Shown here in pieces: positions 33,132-47,439 of a stretch of 64,000 bases of DNA (positions are counted from its first letter, which is position 1; every line of letters begins with the position of its first letter). The position numbers and the translations under genes were made by a program. The DNA lies in NCBI GenBank assembly GCA_024663395.1, contig JANFAH010000088.1:110480-174479 (forward strand), written 5' to 3'. Source of the stretch: Pisolithus tinctorius (taxonomy: Eukaryota > Basidiomycota > Agaricomycetes > Boletales > Pisolithaceae). Under the pieces are notes generated by a model. That model did not search any database and was not told where the DNA came from. It worked only from the letters and a program-made list of their open reading frames with translations.

Positions 33132-34752
33132 ATGTCGCTCTCCAACAAACTAGCCATCACAGACCTCGACCTCAAGGACAAGCGTGTCCTCATCCGGGTC
33201 GACTTCAATGTCCCCATGCAGGATGGAAAAATCACCAACCCCGCAGTATGTATCTTCCCTTGGAGCCGAAGCATAACGTCCTGACAAGCAGACGTAGCGC
33301 ATCGTTGCAGCTCTTCCGACCATCGAATACGCCCTAAAAAAGGGTTCGAAACACAGATTATAGTGCACCCACCACACATTGATAACTCCTGTAGATGCCG
33401 CCGTCGTTGTGCTCATGTCTCACCTCGGTCGTCCCGATGGTAAAGTGGTTGAAAAATACTCCCTCAAGCCTGTCGCAGCCGAGGTAGAGAAACAACTCGG
33501 AAAACCAGTCACCTTCCTGTCCGACTGCGTTGGCTCCGAGGTCGAGCAGTCTGTAAAGTCAGCCCCTCACGGTTCTGTCATCCTACTCGAAAACTTGCGC
33601 TTCCATATCGAGGAAGAAGGCTCCGTCAAGCACAAGGATGGAACAAAGACCAAGGCTGACCCAGCGAAGGTGACGGAATTCAGAGCAAGCCTTACCAGAC
33701 TGGGTGACGTCTACGTCAATGACGCCTTCGGTACTGCACACCGTGCCCACTCCAGTATGGTCGGCATTCAGCTCCCCGAGAGAGCTGCTGGCTTCCTCGT
33801 CAAGAAGGAGCTCGAGTACTTCGCAAAGGTACTCGAAAGCCCAGACCGTCCGTTCCTGGCTATCCTCGGTGGGGCTAAGGTGTCCGATAAGATCCAACTC
33901 ATCGAGAACATGCTCGACAAGGTAGGATTACCAACAATCGCGTCATCTCCCAGGCTGTCAGTGCTTACCGTACAAGGTTAACTCCCTCATCATCGGTGGC
34001 GGTATGGCGTTCACGTTCGCCAAGGTACTTGAAAACGCGTCGGTGAGTAATCCGCGCTTTCCACGCCTGCTGAGTTCTTACCCTTCATGGAATCGAGATC
34101 GGAAACTCCTTGTTTGACCAAGCTGGTTCCGAAAAAGTACATTCCCTCGTCGAGAAAGCAAAACAGAAAAACGTCAAGCTCGTCTTTCCGGTGGACTTTG
34201 TCACTGCTGACAAGTTCGACAAAAATGCCGATGTATGATTGTTGGCAGCGTAATCGTGGATCTACTGACCTGCAAGTAGGTCGGGTATGCCACTTTGGAA
34301 GAAGGTATTCCCGATGGTCGCATGGGTCTCGACGCTGGCACAAAGAGCCGCGGACTGTTCCGCGATGCCGTCCTTGAAGCGAAAACCATCTTGTGGAATG
34401 GGTGTGTCTTGGGCGTACTCGATATGCACAGTGGTTGATAATTCACAGCCCCCCTGGCGTGTTCGAGTTCCCGGCCTTTGCTGAAGGCTCCAAGGCCCTA
34501 CTCGACGCTACCATCCTGGCAGCTCAAAACGGAGCAACCGTGATTGTTGGTGGGGGAGACACCGCCACCCTTGCGGCACAATACGGAGCAGAAGAGAAAC
34601 TAAGCCACGTCAGTACTGGTGGAGGCGCAAGCTTGGAGCTCCTCGAGGGCAAGGTAGGCTGGTCTTCCGCTGCCCCTCCCCCCTATGTATGCTAAGGGTT
34701 CGCGCAGGTCCTCCCTGGTGTGGACGCGCTCAGCGAGAAGCAGAAGCAGTGA
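33132..34752 (+). CDS. pgk1: phosphoglycerate kinase
   Basis: Catalyses 1,3-bisphosphoglycerate + ADP to 3-phosphoglycerate + ATP in glycolysis (cytosol). Eight exons (33132-33245, 33298-33343, 33395-33921, 33977-34042, 34098-34232, 34280-34401, 34449-34653, 34708-34752) sum to 1260 bp, 419 residues, the usual length. Visible signatures: [12 protein letters not shown] (N-terminal substrate loop), [67 protein letters not shown] and the nucleotide-binding [12 protein letters not shown] with [13 protein letters not shown]. The codon choice is biased to C-ending codons compared with neighbours, as expected for high expression. Every intron is 47-60 bp. No lesion. Confidence 0.98.
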
Positions 34753-34961
34753 GCAGACGCATGGAATATAACTTGTTAGATGCGGAATTACTGTAACATT
34801 TATCCTTGCATTCAGTTTTGTCGTCGTAGAATTATTCTGTCATATCCAGTTTACTGCAGAGGGGAATTGACCGCGCACAGACGAAAGCGGAAATCGGCAG
34901 AGTTACGTAAGCACATACTTAGTGCTTCACACAGGTTCCCTTCAGTTCAGTGTCGACTCAA

Positions 34962-37464
34962 ATGGCTCGCAGCAAACGTAGAACGTCTCGCTCGGCTGCG
35001 CAGCAGAAGCAGCAGAAAGAGCCTGCGCCGCCGTCGCCGTCGCCTGTGTCGAGCAGGTCGTCTCTGACACCTATGCAGGACGATGAACCAGTTGTGCCTA
35101 CTCCCACGTCAGAGCCCATTGAACCCCTCGGAAGATCGCAAGAAGAGACTTGTCCAGACTGCAAGGATCATCAGGCCTCAGAGGTTGATCCAACCACCAA
35201 GGATAGCTGGATAAGATGTGACGCGTGTAAGACATGGTATCATTGGGTATGTGCAGGGAACGGAGGAGACCCTGATGCAATAGACAAATGGCAAGTTTTG
35301 CTAGCATAGCTATCCATGCGTGAACAGTCCAATAATCGATATGGGTCTTTTTTTCGTTGATTTGGTGCAGGTACTGCAAGCCATGCGTGCTCGAGAAACC
35401 GTCCAGGACGATCACGCTCAAACCCCCTGCGCGTAAGTCAACACGCAAACGGACACAGCTCAACTACGCCAACTTGAACTCGGGCGTGGATTCTGACCCG
35501 ACTAGATGGTTGCGCGTCATTCAATCAAAATCAATACAAGACGACCAGTTCAAGCGGATGAACGGTGCAGACGTCGGCATAGAATGGCTTGAGAACGACA
35601 GCAATGCGATGCGTGAACCCATAGTGATCGAGAGCCCCGAAGGACTCGGAATGAAAATGCCGAGCCAAGATTGCACGGTCACCGACGTTGCCAACATGGT
35701 TGGTCGTGAAACCCCCGTGGAAGTCATAGGTACAGCGGGTCCATGCCACCGTAACAGCCCCAAATACTCATGCCCAAGTACTAGATGTTGCCTCACAGTC
35801 AACTTCTCCAGGGTGGACACTAGGGAAATGGGCAGACTACTACAATCTCGAATCATCTGCGAGGGACAAGATCAGAAACGTCATTTCTCTCGAAATCTCG
35901 TCAACCCCACTCGCAGACCAGATCACACCTCCGCGGCTGGTACGAGAGCTGGATTGGGTGGAGAAGTTTTGGCCGAGTTCACGGAAGGGGAAGGGACATG
36001 CATATCCAAAGGTCCAGCTATATTGTTTGATGGGGGTCGCATCTGCGTGGACGGTGAGCCATTCTTCCGTGTCGCGGAACGATGTCAGGAATTAAGGTCT
36101 TGGAGGACTGGCACATAGATTTTGCAGGCTCTTCCGTTTATTATCACATACTCCGGGGATCCAAGGTTCGATCCTAAGAACTGTTCTGCTTCTTTCTGTT
36201 AACCGCGCGCTAGGTCTTTTACTTTATCAGACCGACACCAGCCAATCTCGCCGCGTACGAACGTTGGTCTGGGACGGAACTACAATCGAACGTGTGGTTG
36301 GGCGATATGGTCGACGAGGTGGTTAAGGTCACGTTGACTGCGGGGAACACGATGATTATTCCCACTGGGTGGATTCACGCAGTAGTGAGTGTATCGGTTT
36401 CGACTTTTCGAAACCCCATACTCATGGCAAATGCAGCACACTCCTGTGGACTCTCTAGTAATTGGGGGCAACTTCTTACACTCGTATAACGTCGCGACCC
36501 GTAGGCCCTTCTTCACTTGCCCTCCTCGCATACCCTCATATTGCCTTCAGAATTAAAGGTGCTGGAGATCGAAAAGGCGACACATGTGCCGAAAAAGTTC
36601 CGGTTTCCCATGTTTACCAAGTGAGTGGTCTCACGCTGGACCAATCGTTTATTCTAACATGAAGATAGACTGTGTTGGTATGTTGGAGAAAAGTATCTGC
36701 GCGATCTAAAGGCAAAGGAAGAATTTTGCCCGCGGGTAATGGAGTCTCTGGAAGTATTGTCTGGATACTTGGTCTCTGAAGCCCGCGTCATGGAGAGAGG
36801 AACTGAGGCTGCAAAGCGTGATGCCAGGGACCAGGTCCCTACTGATCGTGTCAAGGATCCCTCGGCCCTTGCTAGAGAGTTACGCTGGAGAATCCGGATA
36901 AATGCGGGTACTACGAGCGATGATGAAGAACTCGGACGACCGGCTAAGAAAACTTTGGTAAATGGCCATGGCATCAAGCGGAAACGGTCACCAGTGGAAC
37001 TTCCGGGAGGACCCGTACTGTTCAAGAATTTCCAGCCGAAGGAGTGGGACGTGGTGCTAGACTTGCTAAATGAAGAGGATACGCGGAGGGTTGCAGCTCC
37101 GTATCCCTCCGACGACGGATGGCAACAGCAATGGTCTCACTGGGACGATGAGTCCTTGGACAGCAATACCCATCAGGCAGCCTCCGTTGAGCGGAAACGC
37201 AACGTCATCGCCAAGACGAGACGTATAGATGGTGGGCTGGAAAGACAACGGATCGAACGGGTCTTTGAACGATGGGTGTGGGAGGATGGTCCTGTCGATA
37301 TGAAGCCAGCTGATGGGGATGTGACTATGGCCGTGGCTACAACGGAGTCGGTGGGTGGGATGGATGTGGACACACCAGAGGATACTCCTGCCTTGAAACA
37401 GGAGGAGGAAGAGCCGGAAGAGGTTGTCAAGGTCGACGGTAGTGCAGTAACAGTTGCTGCATGA
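34962..37464 (+). CDS. PHD finger + JmjC histone demethylase (JHD1/KDM2 type)
   Basis: Start [15 protein letters not shown] at 34962. A PHD finger spans about residues 60-120 ([22 protein letters not shown], then YCKPC after an intron), expected to read histone methyl marks. The JmjC domain shows [32 protein letters not shown], the Fe(II) HxD in [20 protein letters not shown], then [28 protein letters not shown] and a GGNFLHS-type His. A conserved post-JmjC helix follows ([20 protein letters not shown]). The C terminus is charged and includes a KRKRSP nuclear signal. Fe(II)/2-oxoglutarate dioxygenases of this group remove mono- and dimethyl groups from H3K36. About seven short introns. Downstream of PGK in the same direction with a 209-bp gap. 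End at 37464. Confidence 0.92.
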
Positions 37465-37763
37465 GCACGGACTACTACAACCTCGGTTCTACGGATTGGT
37501 TTATTTCCTGTAATGCTATTGGTTCTTTTCACCTACAAACTACGTGTGGGAATTGCCATGCGCATTCAAAATTGCTAGTGTACAAGGACACGAGCAGCCC
37601 ACATTGTTCTCCACAGACGACGAGGACGGCGAAGTTGCTCTCAGTGCCCAAAAGGCTATAAGCTCGGATACACTCAGCACCGTTGGACCAGCACCAACTT
37701 GACCGCCACCGATTTTTTCATTCGCAGCGACACCTTGACAAGCCTTGACGTCAGTCCATCACC

Positions 37764-40106
37764 ATGTCTGCCTTAGCCTATGACCAGCCAGAGCCTACTT
37801 CAGAGGGCTCGATCGCCTTCGGAAGGACGAACCGACTCCAGCCCAATGGCGGTCCAAACCAGCCTGCTGCCAGGGATTCAGGACACCTTGACGATGATTT
37901 CTACGGCGGGTCGTGTAAGTCACCGTCTGTTCTAGCTAACTCGTTTTCATTGAACATCCCGGGCGCACCCAGCGGATGCCTTTACCAACCACTCGAATCG
38001 CTCTGTCCCTTCGTTCCCCCCACCAGAATACGATAGTCTCGATAACATCCCACCGATGCCATCCAGCAACGCTGCTTCCCTGGTCGACAGCTTGAATTCT
38101 TTACGCATAAATGACAATCCTGGTTCTCGTGGAACGGGCGCTCACCCGTTCCCCTCTGATCCTGTTCCGCGGCCAAGTACATCGATGTCGACGTATAATC
38201 CTGGCTATCGGGCGCCTCACCCTTCACGCTACCCGAACACATTGCCACCGGCACCCAATGCAGCCCTTCCATTGAGGAACCAAAGACCTGGCGTCGATCT
38301 TCACACACATTATCCTGCCGACGACATGAGTGTAGCTTACCAAGTTGGTGAGCAACCACTGATGAGGCGACACAGTGGTGGTTATGGTAATCCTGCACAC
38401 CAACTCGCTGTCAATACAGATTTTCGGGCCGGGTATCTCTCTGACGATCAAGGAACTGGTCCTTCCAGTGGGTATGCCCCGTCAGATTCCTCGTCCGCGT
38501 ATTCGCATTCTCTCCCTCAACGCTCTTCAAGCCAGTATCAGATGGCCTGGCATGGCTCACAGCCCAATCTGACTCCAGACTATGGCCACCAAGGTCAACC
38601 TCGACCAGCGGAGTACGATCATCTGTACGCTGCAGCTTCAGATGTATTGGGCATGGGACCTCCTCCACCGCAGCCACTTGCGGGTCCCAGCACGTACATG
38701 CCGTACTCTGGGTACTCTGGTCAAACAGCCCTCCCTGCCAGTCAATCCACGCCTTACCTCCACCCCGCAGGCCCGGGTCCCTATCACCCAGCACCTCCTC
38801 CACCTGGCGGTGCTGGTGTGGTGCCGTACGCGCCAACGCTTCCTCAGGTTTCAGGAGTTGATGAGGCTGAGTTCGAACTTAGATCACCAGCTACATCACT
38901 CCAACAGATGAAAAAGACCAAGGCTGTGGACTTGAATTCCCCACCATTTACGAAGGAGTACATTGACGAGTATCGCCAACGTATAAAGGGAGACCCGGAT
39001 CCGGAGGCTCATTTCAGGTATGCCAAGTACTTGATAGAAGCCGCGAAGAAGATCGGCGTAGATGCAAGGGACCAGCGCGCAGTAAAGAAGTATCGTGACT
39101 ATCTCATACAGGAAGCTCTCAAAACTATCCGTCGGTTGGCTACTCAGAACGAACCCTACGACGAGGCACAGTTCTTCATGGCGAACTGCTATGGCACGGG
39201 CATGCTCGGCCTCCAGGTCGACCACGAGCGAGCATACCATTTGTACTTGCAGGCTGCTAAGCAGAACCATGCGGCAGCATCGTACCGTGTTGCCGTTTGC
39301 AACGAGCTCGGGGCAGGGACTAGAAGAGAACCCCCACGTGCCGCTGTTTTCTACAGGAAGGCTGCTTCTTTGGGCGACACTGCGGCCATGTACAAGTTGG
39401 GCATGATTCTGCTTCTCGGATCACTGGGAGAACAAAAGAATCCTCGCGAAGCCATTAATTGGCTTAGGCGAGCAGCCGAGCAAGCTGACGAAGAAAACCC
39501 TCATGCGCTGCACGAACTGGCCATGTTGCACGAAATGCCAAACTCGGGACTTGTGCCCCACGATCCAGCATATGCTAAGGTACTCTTGACACAGGCAGCT
39601 CATCTTGGTTACGTCCAATCCCAGTATAAGCTCGGGCAGTGCTACGAATACGGCGCCCTCACTTGTCCGGTTGATCCGAGGCGTTCGATAGCTTGGTACA
39701 CCAAGGCTGCAGAAAAAGGTTACGCAGAAGCCGAACTTGCCCTGAGCGGGTGGTATCTTACGGGAAGTGAAGGAGTCTTAAAACAAAGCGACTCCGAGGC
39801 GTATCTTTGGGGACGGAAGGCTGCAAATAAGGGATTGAGCAAGGCGGAATATGCTGTAGGATACTATGCGGAAGTCGGTATTGGGATCAAACAGGACATT
39901 GAGTTTGCTAAACGATGGTACATGCGCGCAGCAGGTGGGTGCGTTCCTACCCTGGTTTTATGCATTTGGTGCTGAAATCCCCTCCAGCACAGGGCAACAA
40001 GCGTGCTATGAACAGATTGACGGAGATGAAACGCATGGGGAACAAGCGATCCAATGTTGGACGCCCGACTCGCCAGCAGGCCAAGGACGAGTGTGTAATT
40101 TGCTAA
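37764..40106 (+). CDS. chitin synthase activator Chs4/Skt5, Sel1 repeats, CaaX box
   Basis: Three exons (37764-37914, 37973-39934, 39988-40106) sum to 2232 bp, 743 residues. The first half is low-complexity, Pro/Ser/Tyr-rich. From about residue 330 there is a run of at least seven Sel1-like repeats: DPEAHFRYAKYLIEAAKK, DEAQFFMANCYGTG, AASYRVAVCNELGAG, DTAAMYKLGMILLLG, NPHALHELAMLHE, VQSQYKLGQCYEYG, AEAELALSGWYLTG and SKAEYAVGYYAEVG. The protein ends CVIC, a CaaX prenylation motif, as in yeast Skt5/Chs4, where farnesylation tethers the activator to the membrane at sites of chitin synthase III activity. It recruits and activates chitin synthase for cell-wall and septum chitin. The third exon exists to supply the CaaX tail. 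Confidence 0.94.
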
Positions 40107-40470
40107 CCGTAGACCTTTTTCGAATAATGATGGAAGCGAAACATTGCTACTTCCACGTCGTCATCATCGTAATATTCCTGATATCATGTTCTTCTTGGCT
40201 CTCTCGTCTGCTATCGATGTTTTGCCAACGCTCAGCGAGCCTTCGTGCGGTGCGTGATTGAGATAAGCGCCGGTGTTGGTCAGCCGAGGCTACGAGTGTC
40301 AAGTGGCGGTCCAAGTTGGTCACGTCCAAGTAGTGACTGCCCCTGTCCGAGTCCTTGACGCCTTGCCGCTCATTACAACCCAACAGCAATTCACAGTAAG
40401 TACAGATGAACAGAGACAACGTTCGTGCTGTTCACCTGCACGGGCGAGGAGAACGCTAATTCTTCGATAG
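40107..40470. other. 364-bp gap: Chs4 3' flank and unresolved 5' end of the PITH gene
   Basis: Fungal proteins with this type of PITH domain often carry an N-terminal thioredoxin domain. I searched this gap in all plus frames and find no WCxxC active site or other thioredoxin motif. A possible start exon at about 40219 (ATG, donor GTGCGT near 40249) cannot be confirmed. Confidence 0.5.
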
Positions 40471-41167
40471 ATCTCCCTCTTGGAACACTTGGATATCTCT
40501 CAAGTCAACTGTCTCAACGAACAACAACAGCACGACCTAAAATCCATCGTTGCTTCGAGGAAAATCAACCCTCCGGAATCGTCAGCTTATCTCGCAAGCG
40601 ATGCAGACGAGCAACTCTTGGTTAACATATGTGTAGGTGTCGCCTTCGCCTGCGCCACACGGATAATATCAGACATCTTTATACTTCGGCATGTTATGTA
40701 TCATCAGTTCAATCAAGCCGTTAGAATCCGTACGCTCGTCATCAAGACCAAGGAAGAAGAGAAGGGGCCGAAGAATATCAAGTTGCGCATAAACAATCCG
40801 TCGATCAGTTTCTCCGATGTGGAGGATGCGGCAGATAACACGTTCTCTCAAGTGGTCAAGTTGAGCCGAGAAGACGTCACTGAAGGAAGGCCCATCCCTT
40901 TACGATTTGTACGCTTTCAAAGCGTGAGCAGTCTCCACGTACGTCTCGACAGATAACTTCGTTCTCGAGCCGGGGTAAATGGCCTTTTAATCTTGATAGA
41001 TATTCGTCGAGTCGAATCAAGGTGGGGGTGATCAAACTCGCATAGATGCTATCGACGTCATGGGCATCCCAGTAGAGTGAGTTTGATTTTCGTATTTTAG
41101 AATGCTCTTTCATTCTAGAACCAGAGCAACAAAAGACTTGAGTGGATTGAAGGAAGAAGAGCACTGA
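40471..41167 (+). CDS. PITH-domain protein (thioredoxin-like TXNL1 family, N terminus unresolved)
   Basis: Four exons (40471-40632, 40708-40938, 41000-41076, 41125-41167) sum to 513 bp and stay in phase to the stop. They encode a complete PITH domain: LEHLDISQVNCLNE, SAYLASDADEQLLVNI, VRIRTLVIKTK, GPKNIKLRINNPSISFSDVE, IPLRFVRFQSVSSLHIFVES, TRIDAIDVMGIPVE and the ending ATKDLSGLKEEEH. PITH domains bind the proteasome in TXNL1-like proteins. The first base given is an AG acceptor, so at least one upstream exon with the ATG is missing from this model. Whether the gene ever had or has lost a thioredoxin domain is open. The stop faces the PNKP stop with only 66 bp between. Confidence 0.8.
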
Positions 41168-41233
41168 AAGGTCTGCAATCTAATGTGATATATACTAGGC
41201 ATGCAAGTCTTAGATTCGCGATTCATGTGATGA

Positions 41234-42972
41234 TTACTTTCCGTCGATCTGTAACCACATACTCCATCGTCTCCGAGCCTCTTCATCACCTTCAAACTTC
41301 CAAGCAATCTTCACCACTTCCGAGAACCCTTCACTTGTGTGGGGCTCTTCGTAATTGTCCCGAAATCCTATGAAAGCGACGTAAGGTAGAATGTCCCTCG
41401 GGGGCTAAGCAGGTCATATAAGCACAAATCGTCGAAATATTTGCCGGAGGGACCACTACCTTGTCGACATCGAAAACGGGCTCGATATAAGCACGATACA
41501 GGTTATTGTGCCACGCGAGTTCCATCGGTCCAGTGAAATCGAAACACCTATTCTAGAACGTGAACAAAGTCTCTGGGAAGCGGGATTACCAACTAACCTC
41601 GCCAGGACCCCGTGCCTCTTGGCCAGGTCAAGGTAATGCTTGCGCGTCGCAACATCGCGATTGGTATTATCTATTTGAACTCTATCCAAAATGGACGGCA
41701 TGCGTGTGAGAGGGTACATGCCTACAACGATGCTCTTCTTGTCCTTTAGTGCCTCTTCTGCAGCCTTGATGCATTTAGGCCTGGAGCCCAACACGTCTTG
41801 ATTAATATGGCTATACCCAACCGGGGAGAAATGTCTGCGGTAGAAAGAAGATTTACCCAGACAAGGGTAACCAGTGAAGATGACAAGCTCCTGTCTAGGA
41901 GGGTCTGGCATGATCGCCACATTAGGAGGCGTTACCGGTTCCACTGTAAAGTCTCAGTGTAGGCCGAGGTGGCATAAAGAGACAATCGACCTTCAGGTAA
42001 GCTAGCTACGTGAAATCCGGGTAAATTGTATGATGCAGCTGGAAGTTTGAGGAAGTATTCCTTTACCCATGTCAGCGAGGGTGTAAATTCTCGAGGTACA
42101 AGAGTTCAGTACCTCAGGTGTGTAGAAAGGAATGCCAATATTGAGGGCCCACTTCCTGTCAGTTGACGCAAAGTCATCCGGACGACCCGCAGCGTCTCCG
42201 ACGTAGAACGAACTCGCTTTGTCTGCGCAGTGTACAGTGTATAGCAAGACAGAAGTGTGAAAAATCTTCGAAACCTTACCGATTTCCACACCCTGCTCTT
42301 TGAAGATCCGTTCAAGTTCGTACCACATCCCAGGCATCGGTTTCCGATAGCCATCCTTCGCACATGCTGCAAAGATGCGAAATGGGACGTCAGGCAACTA
42401 TATACGTTTGGAATAAGTCACGCAGGGGACGGTGGTTGGAGAAGGACTTACAGCAGCAGCTATCAGGGGTATCTTTTTCTTCCATTCCGTCAACTGGTTC
42501 GATTTTAGTGCTTGGTTAGATATAAATACGATAGAATACCTGAGCAGGAGTGCAAGGGTGCCGCATGAGTACAGTCGCGAAACCTTGGAAAACCGACAGA
42601 CTCACCCCTCCTCGTGCAAGGTTCGCATCTTTGAAGGTACCACGTTTCTCCACCATTCCCACTGCAATGCTGAGCCTTTACCTCGGTTATTATGGTTTGA
42701 CTTGATCACCGTTCCATCCAGATCAAGTGCAGCGATCTTTGACAAACAGGGTGGAGAAAGATTAATCCCATGTAAGCATGTACGTTTAGGGCCGAGAGAC
42801 GGTTTCAGCCATTGAAACGGCGACGACTCGGACAAGGACGTTGCCTGGCTTTGCTTAGAGAAGAAGGGATGGACTAAGAAGCCGGCAGGACTGAGTAACA
42901 CGCGACTACGTGGTGCCGCGAGATGCACGCGAATGAGAAAGACTCACTTTTCGCGATCTTCCGTGAGTTCAT
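41234..42972 (-). CDS. pnk1: polynucleotide kinase 3'-phosphatase (PNKP/Pnk1)
   Basis: Repairs DNA ends by removing 3'-phosphate and adding 5'-phosphate. A 25-bp first exon (42948-42972, MNSRKIAK) is joined to an exon from 42873 (IHPFFSKQ...FQWLKPSLGPKRTCLHG). The phosphatase domain has the HAD motif ALDLDGTVIKS, then FYVGDAAGRPDDFASTDRK. The kinase domain has a P-loop (GYPCLGKSSFYR), NQDVLGSR, VVGMYPLTRMPS and NTNRDVATRKHYLDLAKR, ending with GFRDNYEEPHTSEGFSEV and a TAA at 41234-41236. There is no FHA domain, as in fungal Pnk1. The tiny first exon was chosen because the in-frame region upstream of exon 2 lacks an ATG and the GTGAGT donor fits. A role in both single-strand-break repair and end joining is known for the family. 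Confidence 0.92.
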
Positions 42973-43379
42973 GGACCCGTCTGCTGACGACTCTGTTTCA
43001 TTGGTTTGCAGGTCCGACGCGCCACGCTTCTTAGAAGGGCCTGAAGCTGAGGCGCGGTGCCTAGGTCAGTTGTCGCCAGACACTGTCCCGACGAAGGGTT
43101 CCTTACGCGCAGTACTGTCTGTTGCTGGGTTCGCCGACGCCATGGATATGCTGGGAGGCGTTGACAAGGATAGTCGCGCAATAGCCTGAGTACTACGGCG
43201 CGTTCGCCGAACAAACAGGGGTAAATCAAGTAACACATTCACATGTACCCCATGTTCGTTCGATGAAATGCCTACAGAACGCGTAGCTACTCTATATATA
43301 ATCTTTCATTTGGAGAAACAGAATAAACGACCCTTCCGACTTGCATCTTCTATGGTATGTAGTCATAAGTAATCGGAAA
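42973..43379. other. intergenic: PNKP promoter and PFK-2/FBPase-2 3' flank
   Basis: 407 bp between the PNKP start and the next minus-strand stop. No gene seen. A short open stretch at 42923-43189 (+) lies over the PNKP first exon and has no recognisable content. Confidence 0.55.
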
Positions 43380-45737
<2,358 letters not shown>

Positions 45738-45829
45738 GATACTGTGATTGGTAGGATTCCTGTTAGAAGTCCTGTTAGTATGTATGAGTCGGGCGGATCT
45801 GCAGTGCTGCCTAATTTGGAACACCCGCC
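45738..45829. promoter_or_regulatory. 92-bp divergent promoter, PFK-2/FBPase-2 and PIG-X-like gene
   Basis: Only 92 bp separate the two chosen start codons, so both genes must share core promoter elements, or one of the true starts lies further in. No TATA box is obvious. Confidence 0.5.
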
Positions 45830-46542
45830 ATGCTGCTCTCCTTTGCGCTGTCCCCGACGCGTGGGTTCCATACAACACTGTTGGCACGAATAGCACTGCA
45901 CGACGAGAACCATGCATGCTCGGAATTCGTGCTATACACACTCCCGCCCAGTGTCATCGTGGACCGGCACGAGCTCATCGACCGCGGTATTGAGTTCGAG
46001 CTGTGGGGTGAATCAAACCTGGAACTGCCTGTTTTCGCCGTCAGCCAGGCGAATACCTCCCTTCTGGTGAACGTGAGACACGTCGAACCGCACGGCAATG
46101 AAGTACTTGTAGACGTGCCCATTCACGCACGCTACGGCGTTCCACTCCGAGGCAGCATGCCACGACAGCTCATCGAGGTTCTCCCTCCAACATGTTTCTG
46201 CGCATGCCCTGAGTCTAGTACGTCGAGTACGATCTCATATGTTCTTTTTTGTGTACCGGCTGATTCAATGCGGCAATGACAGCGGATATGTCGGTTTATT
46301 CGACTTCAAACCCACCGGTTAACCAATCCGCAATGCTACGACCGTACAGCAAGTTTCTCGTGTCACAAACTCCATACGCGCTACCCGCTGCACAACTCGA
46401 TGTACCTGTCGGCTCACTAGACGATCTACTCCCTGTCGAAGCAGGTACAGTTGCCGTGGTCCTGGCCGCATTCTTGTGGCTCGTCTATCGTTCCTGGATG
46501 AGCAGTAGTAAAATACAGAGTCACCATGTCAAGCAGGACTGA
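45830..46542 (+). CDS. PIG-X/Pbn1-like GPI mannosyltransferase I subunit
   Basis: Two exons (45830-46217, 46283-46542) sum to 648 bp, 215 residues. The N-terminal half has the PIG-X look (SFALSPTRGFHTTL, FVLYTLPPSVIVDRHELIDR, VDVPIHARYGVP, VLPPTCFCACP), a lumenal beta-rich region. The C terminus has one membrane helix (about residues 185-205, AGTVAVVLAAFLWLVYR) and a short cytosolic tail. PIG-X/Pbn1 stabilises PIG-M/Gpi14, the enzyme adding the first mannose to GPI precursors in the ER. There is no clear signal peptide from this start; an upstream exon is possible. Lies about 1 kb from another GPI-synthesis gene, Gpi1. Identification rests on the conserved layout and short motifs. Confidence 0.75.
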
Positions 46543-46661
46543 ATCCACGTATTGTACAGATGCCATTGCTTGTAATAGCGAGTGTGCTGTAAAATTGTGA
46601 TGTATATCAGTACCGTACAAATACTAGGAGCATTGCAGTCCGTTCTATTATGGGACGAACA

Positions 46662-47439
46662 TCAGACCACTACACAACGCCGTTGCTTCACCATCTTCCC
46701 CCACCGACCTTTCATACTTTCCCTGAGTGCAAGGTTGAAGACGTCCTGGACACCAACGCCCGTCTTGGCCGAGCATTCTATGTATTTGGCACCAATTTCC
46801 TTGGCGACGGCTGACCCCTGCTCTGCTGTCACCGGAGCCTGTCCCTGTGCAGCCAACATCCGTCGTGTTTGATCCTCTCTCCGCAGATCGATCTTTGTGC
46901 CAACCAGTATCAGTGGTGTCCCTTCGCAGAAGTGGGCCACCTCTGGGTACCACTACAGAAGATAATTAGCCAACAATCCACCACCAGCAAAGATAATGCG
47001 CCGAACCTTGTCTTGAACATTACCTAGACTGACCGGGAAATCAACGGAGAAAACGATAAGGATAACATCGCTTTCTGGGTAGCTCAGCGGTCGCAATCGG
47101 TCGTACTCCTCCTGTCCAGCGGTATCCCAAAGCGCAAGCTCCACCACCTTCCCCTCAAACTGAACTTGCGTAACGTAGTTTTCAAACACGGTTGGAATGT
47201 AAGACTACGCCGACTATCAATTGAGCCTCGTCGACTGAAGGGTGCAAGACATACGAGGAACGTACCTCCGGAAAGCGGTTCTCTGCGTAAACTATGAGTA
47301 GACACGTCTTCCCGCAGCCGCCTTAGTGTAATGTTATTGAATGATGGGCAAGGAGGACGAACAAAGTATCCCGCGCACCATCACCTACCACCACCAGTTT
47401 CTTCTTCACGTCCGGTCTGCGAGCCGATGAAATGTCCAT
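46662..47439 (-). CDS. Rho-family small GTPase with CaaX box
   Basis: Start [20 protein letters not shown] at 47439. The first exon (47379-47439) ends after GTAGGTGATG, giving the P-loop GDGGCGKT across intron 1. Then come YAENRFPE, switch I VPT-like [10 protein letters not shown], switch [20 protein letters not shown], the Rho-insert region, GTKIDL (guanine specificity), ECSAKTG, and the polybasic tail [10 protein letters not shown] with a C-terminal CaaX (CVVV) for prenylation. All G-boxes are intact. Rho GTPases cycle between GTP and GDP to direct actin, exocytosis and glucan synthase. The sequence is not an obvious Rho1 or Cdc42; it may be a basidiomycete Rho3/Rho-like paralogue, and I leave the subtype open. 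Short introns. Divergent from Gpi1. Confidence 0.93.

Noticed and set aside
33068..33416. Minus-strand ORFs across the PGK start
   Set aside because: They are antisense to PGK exons 1-3, which are confirmed by phase and motifs.
42923..43189. 88-codon plus-strand ORF over the PNKP start
   Set aside because: It lies opposite the 25-bp first exon and promoter of PNKP and has no known motif.
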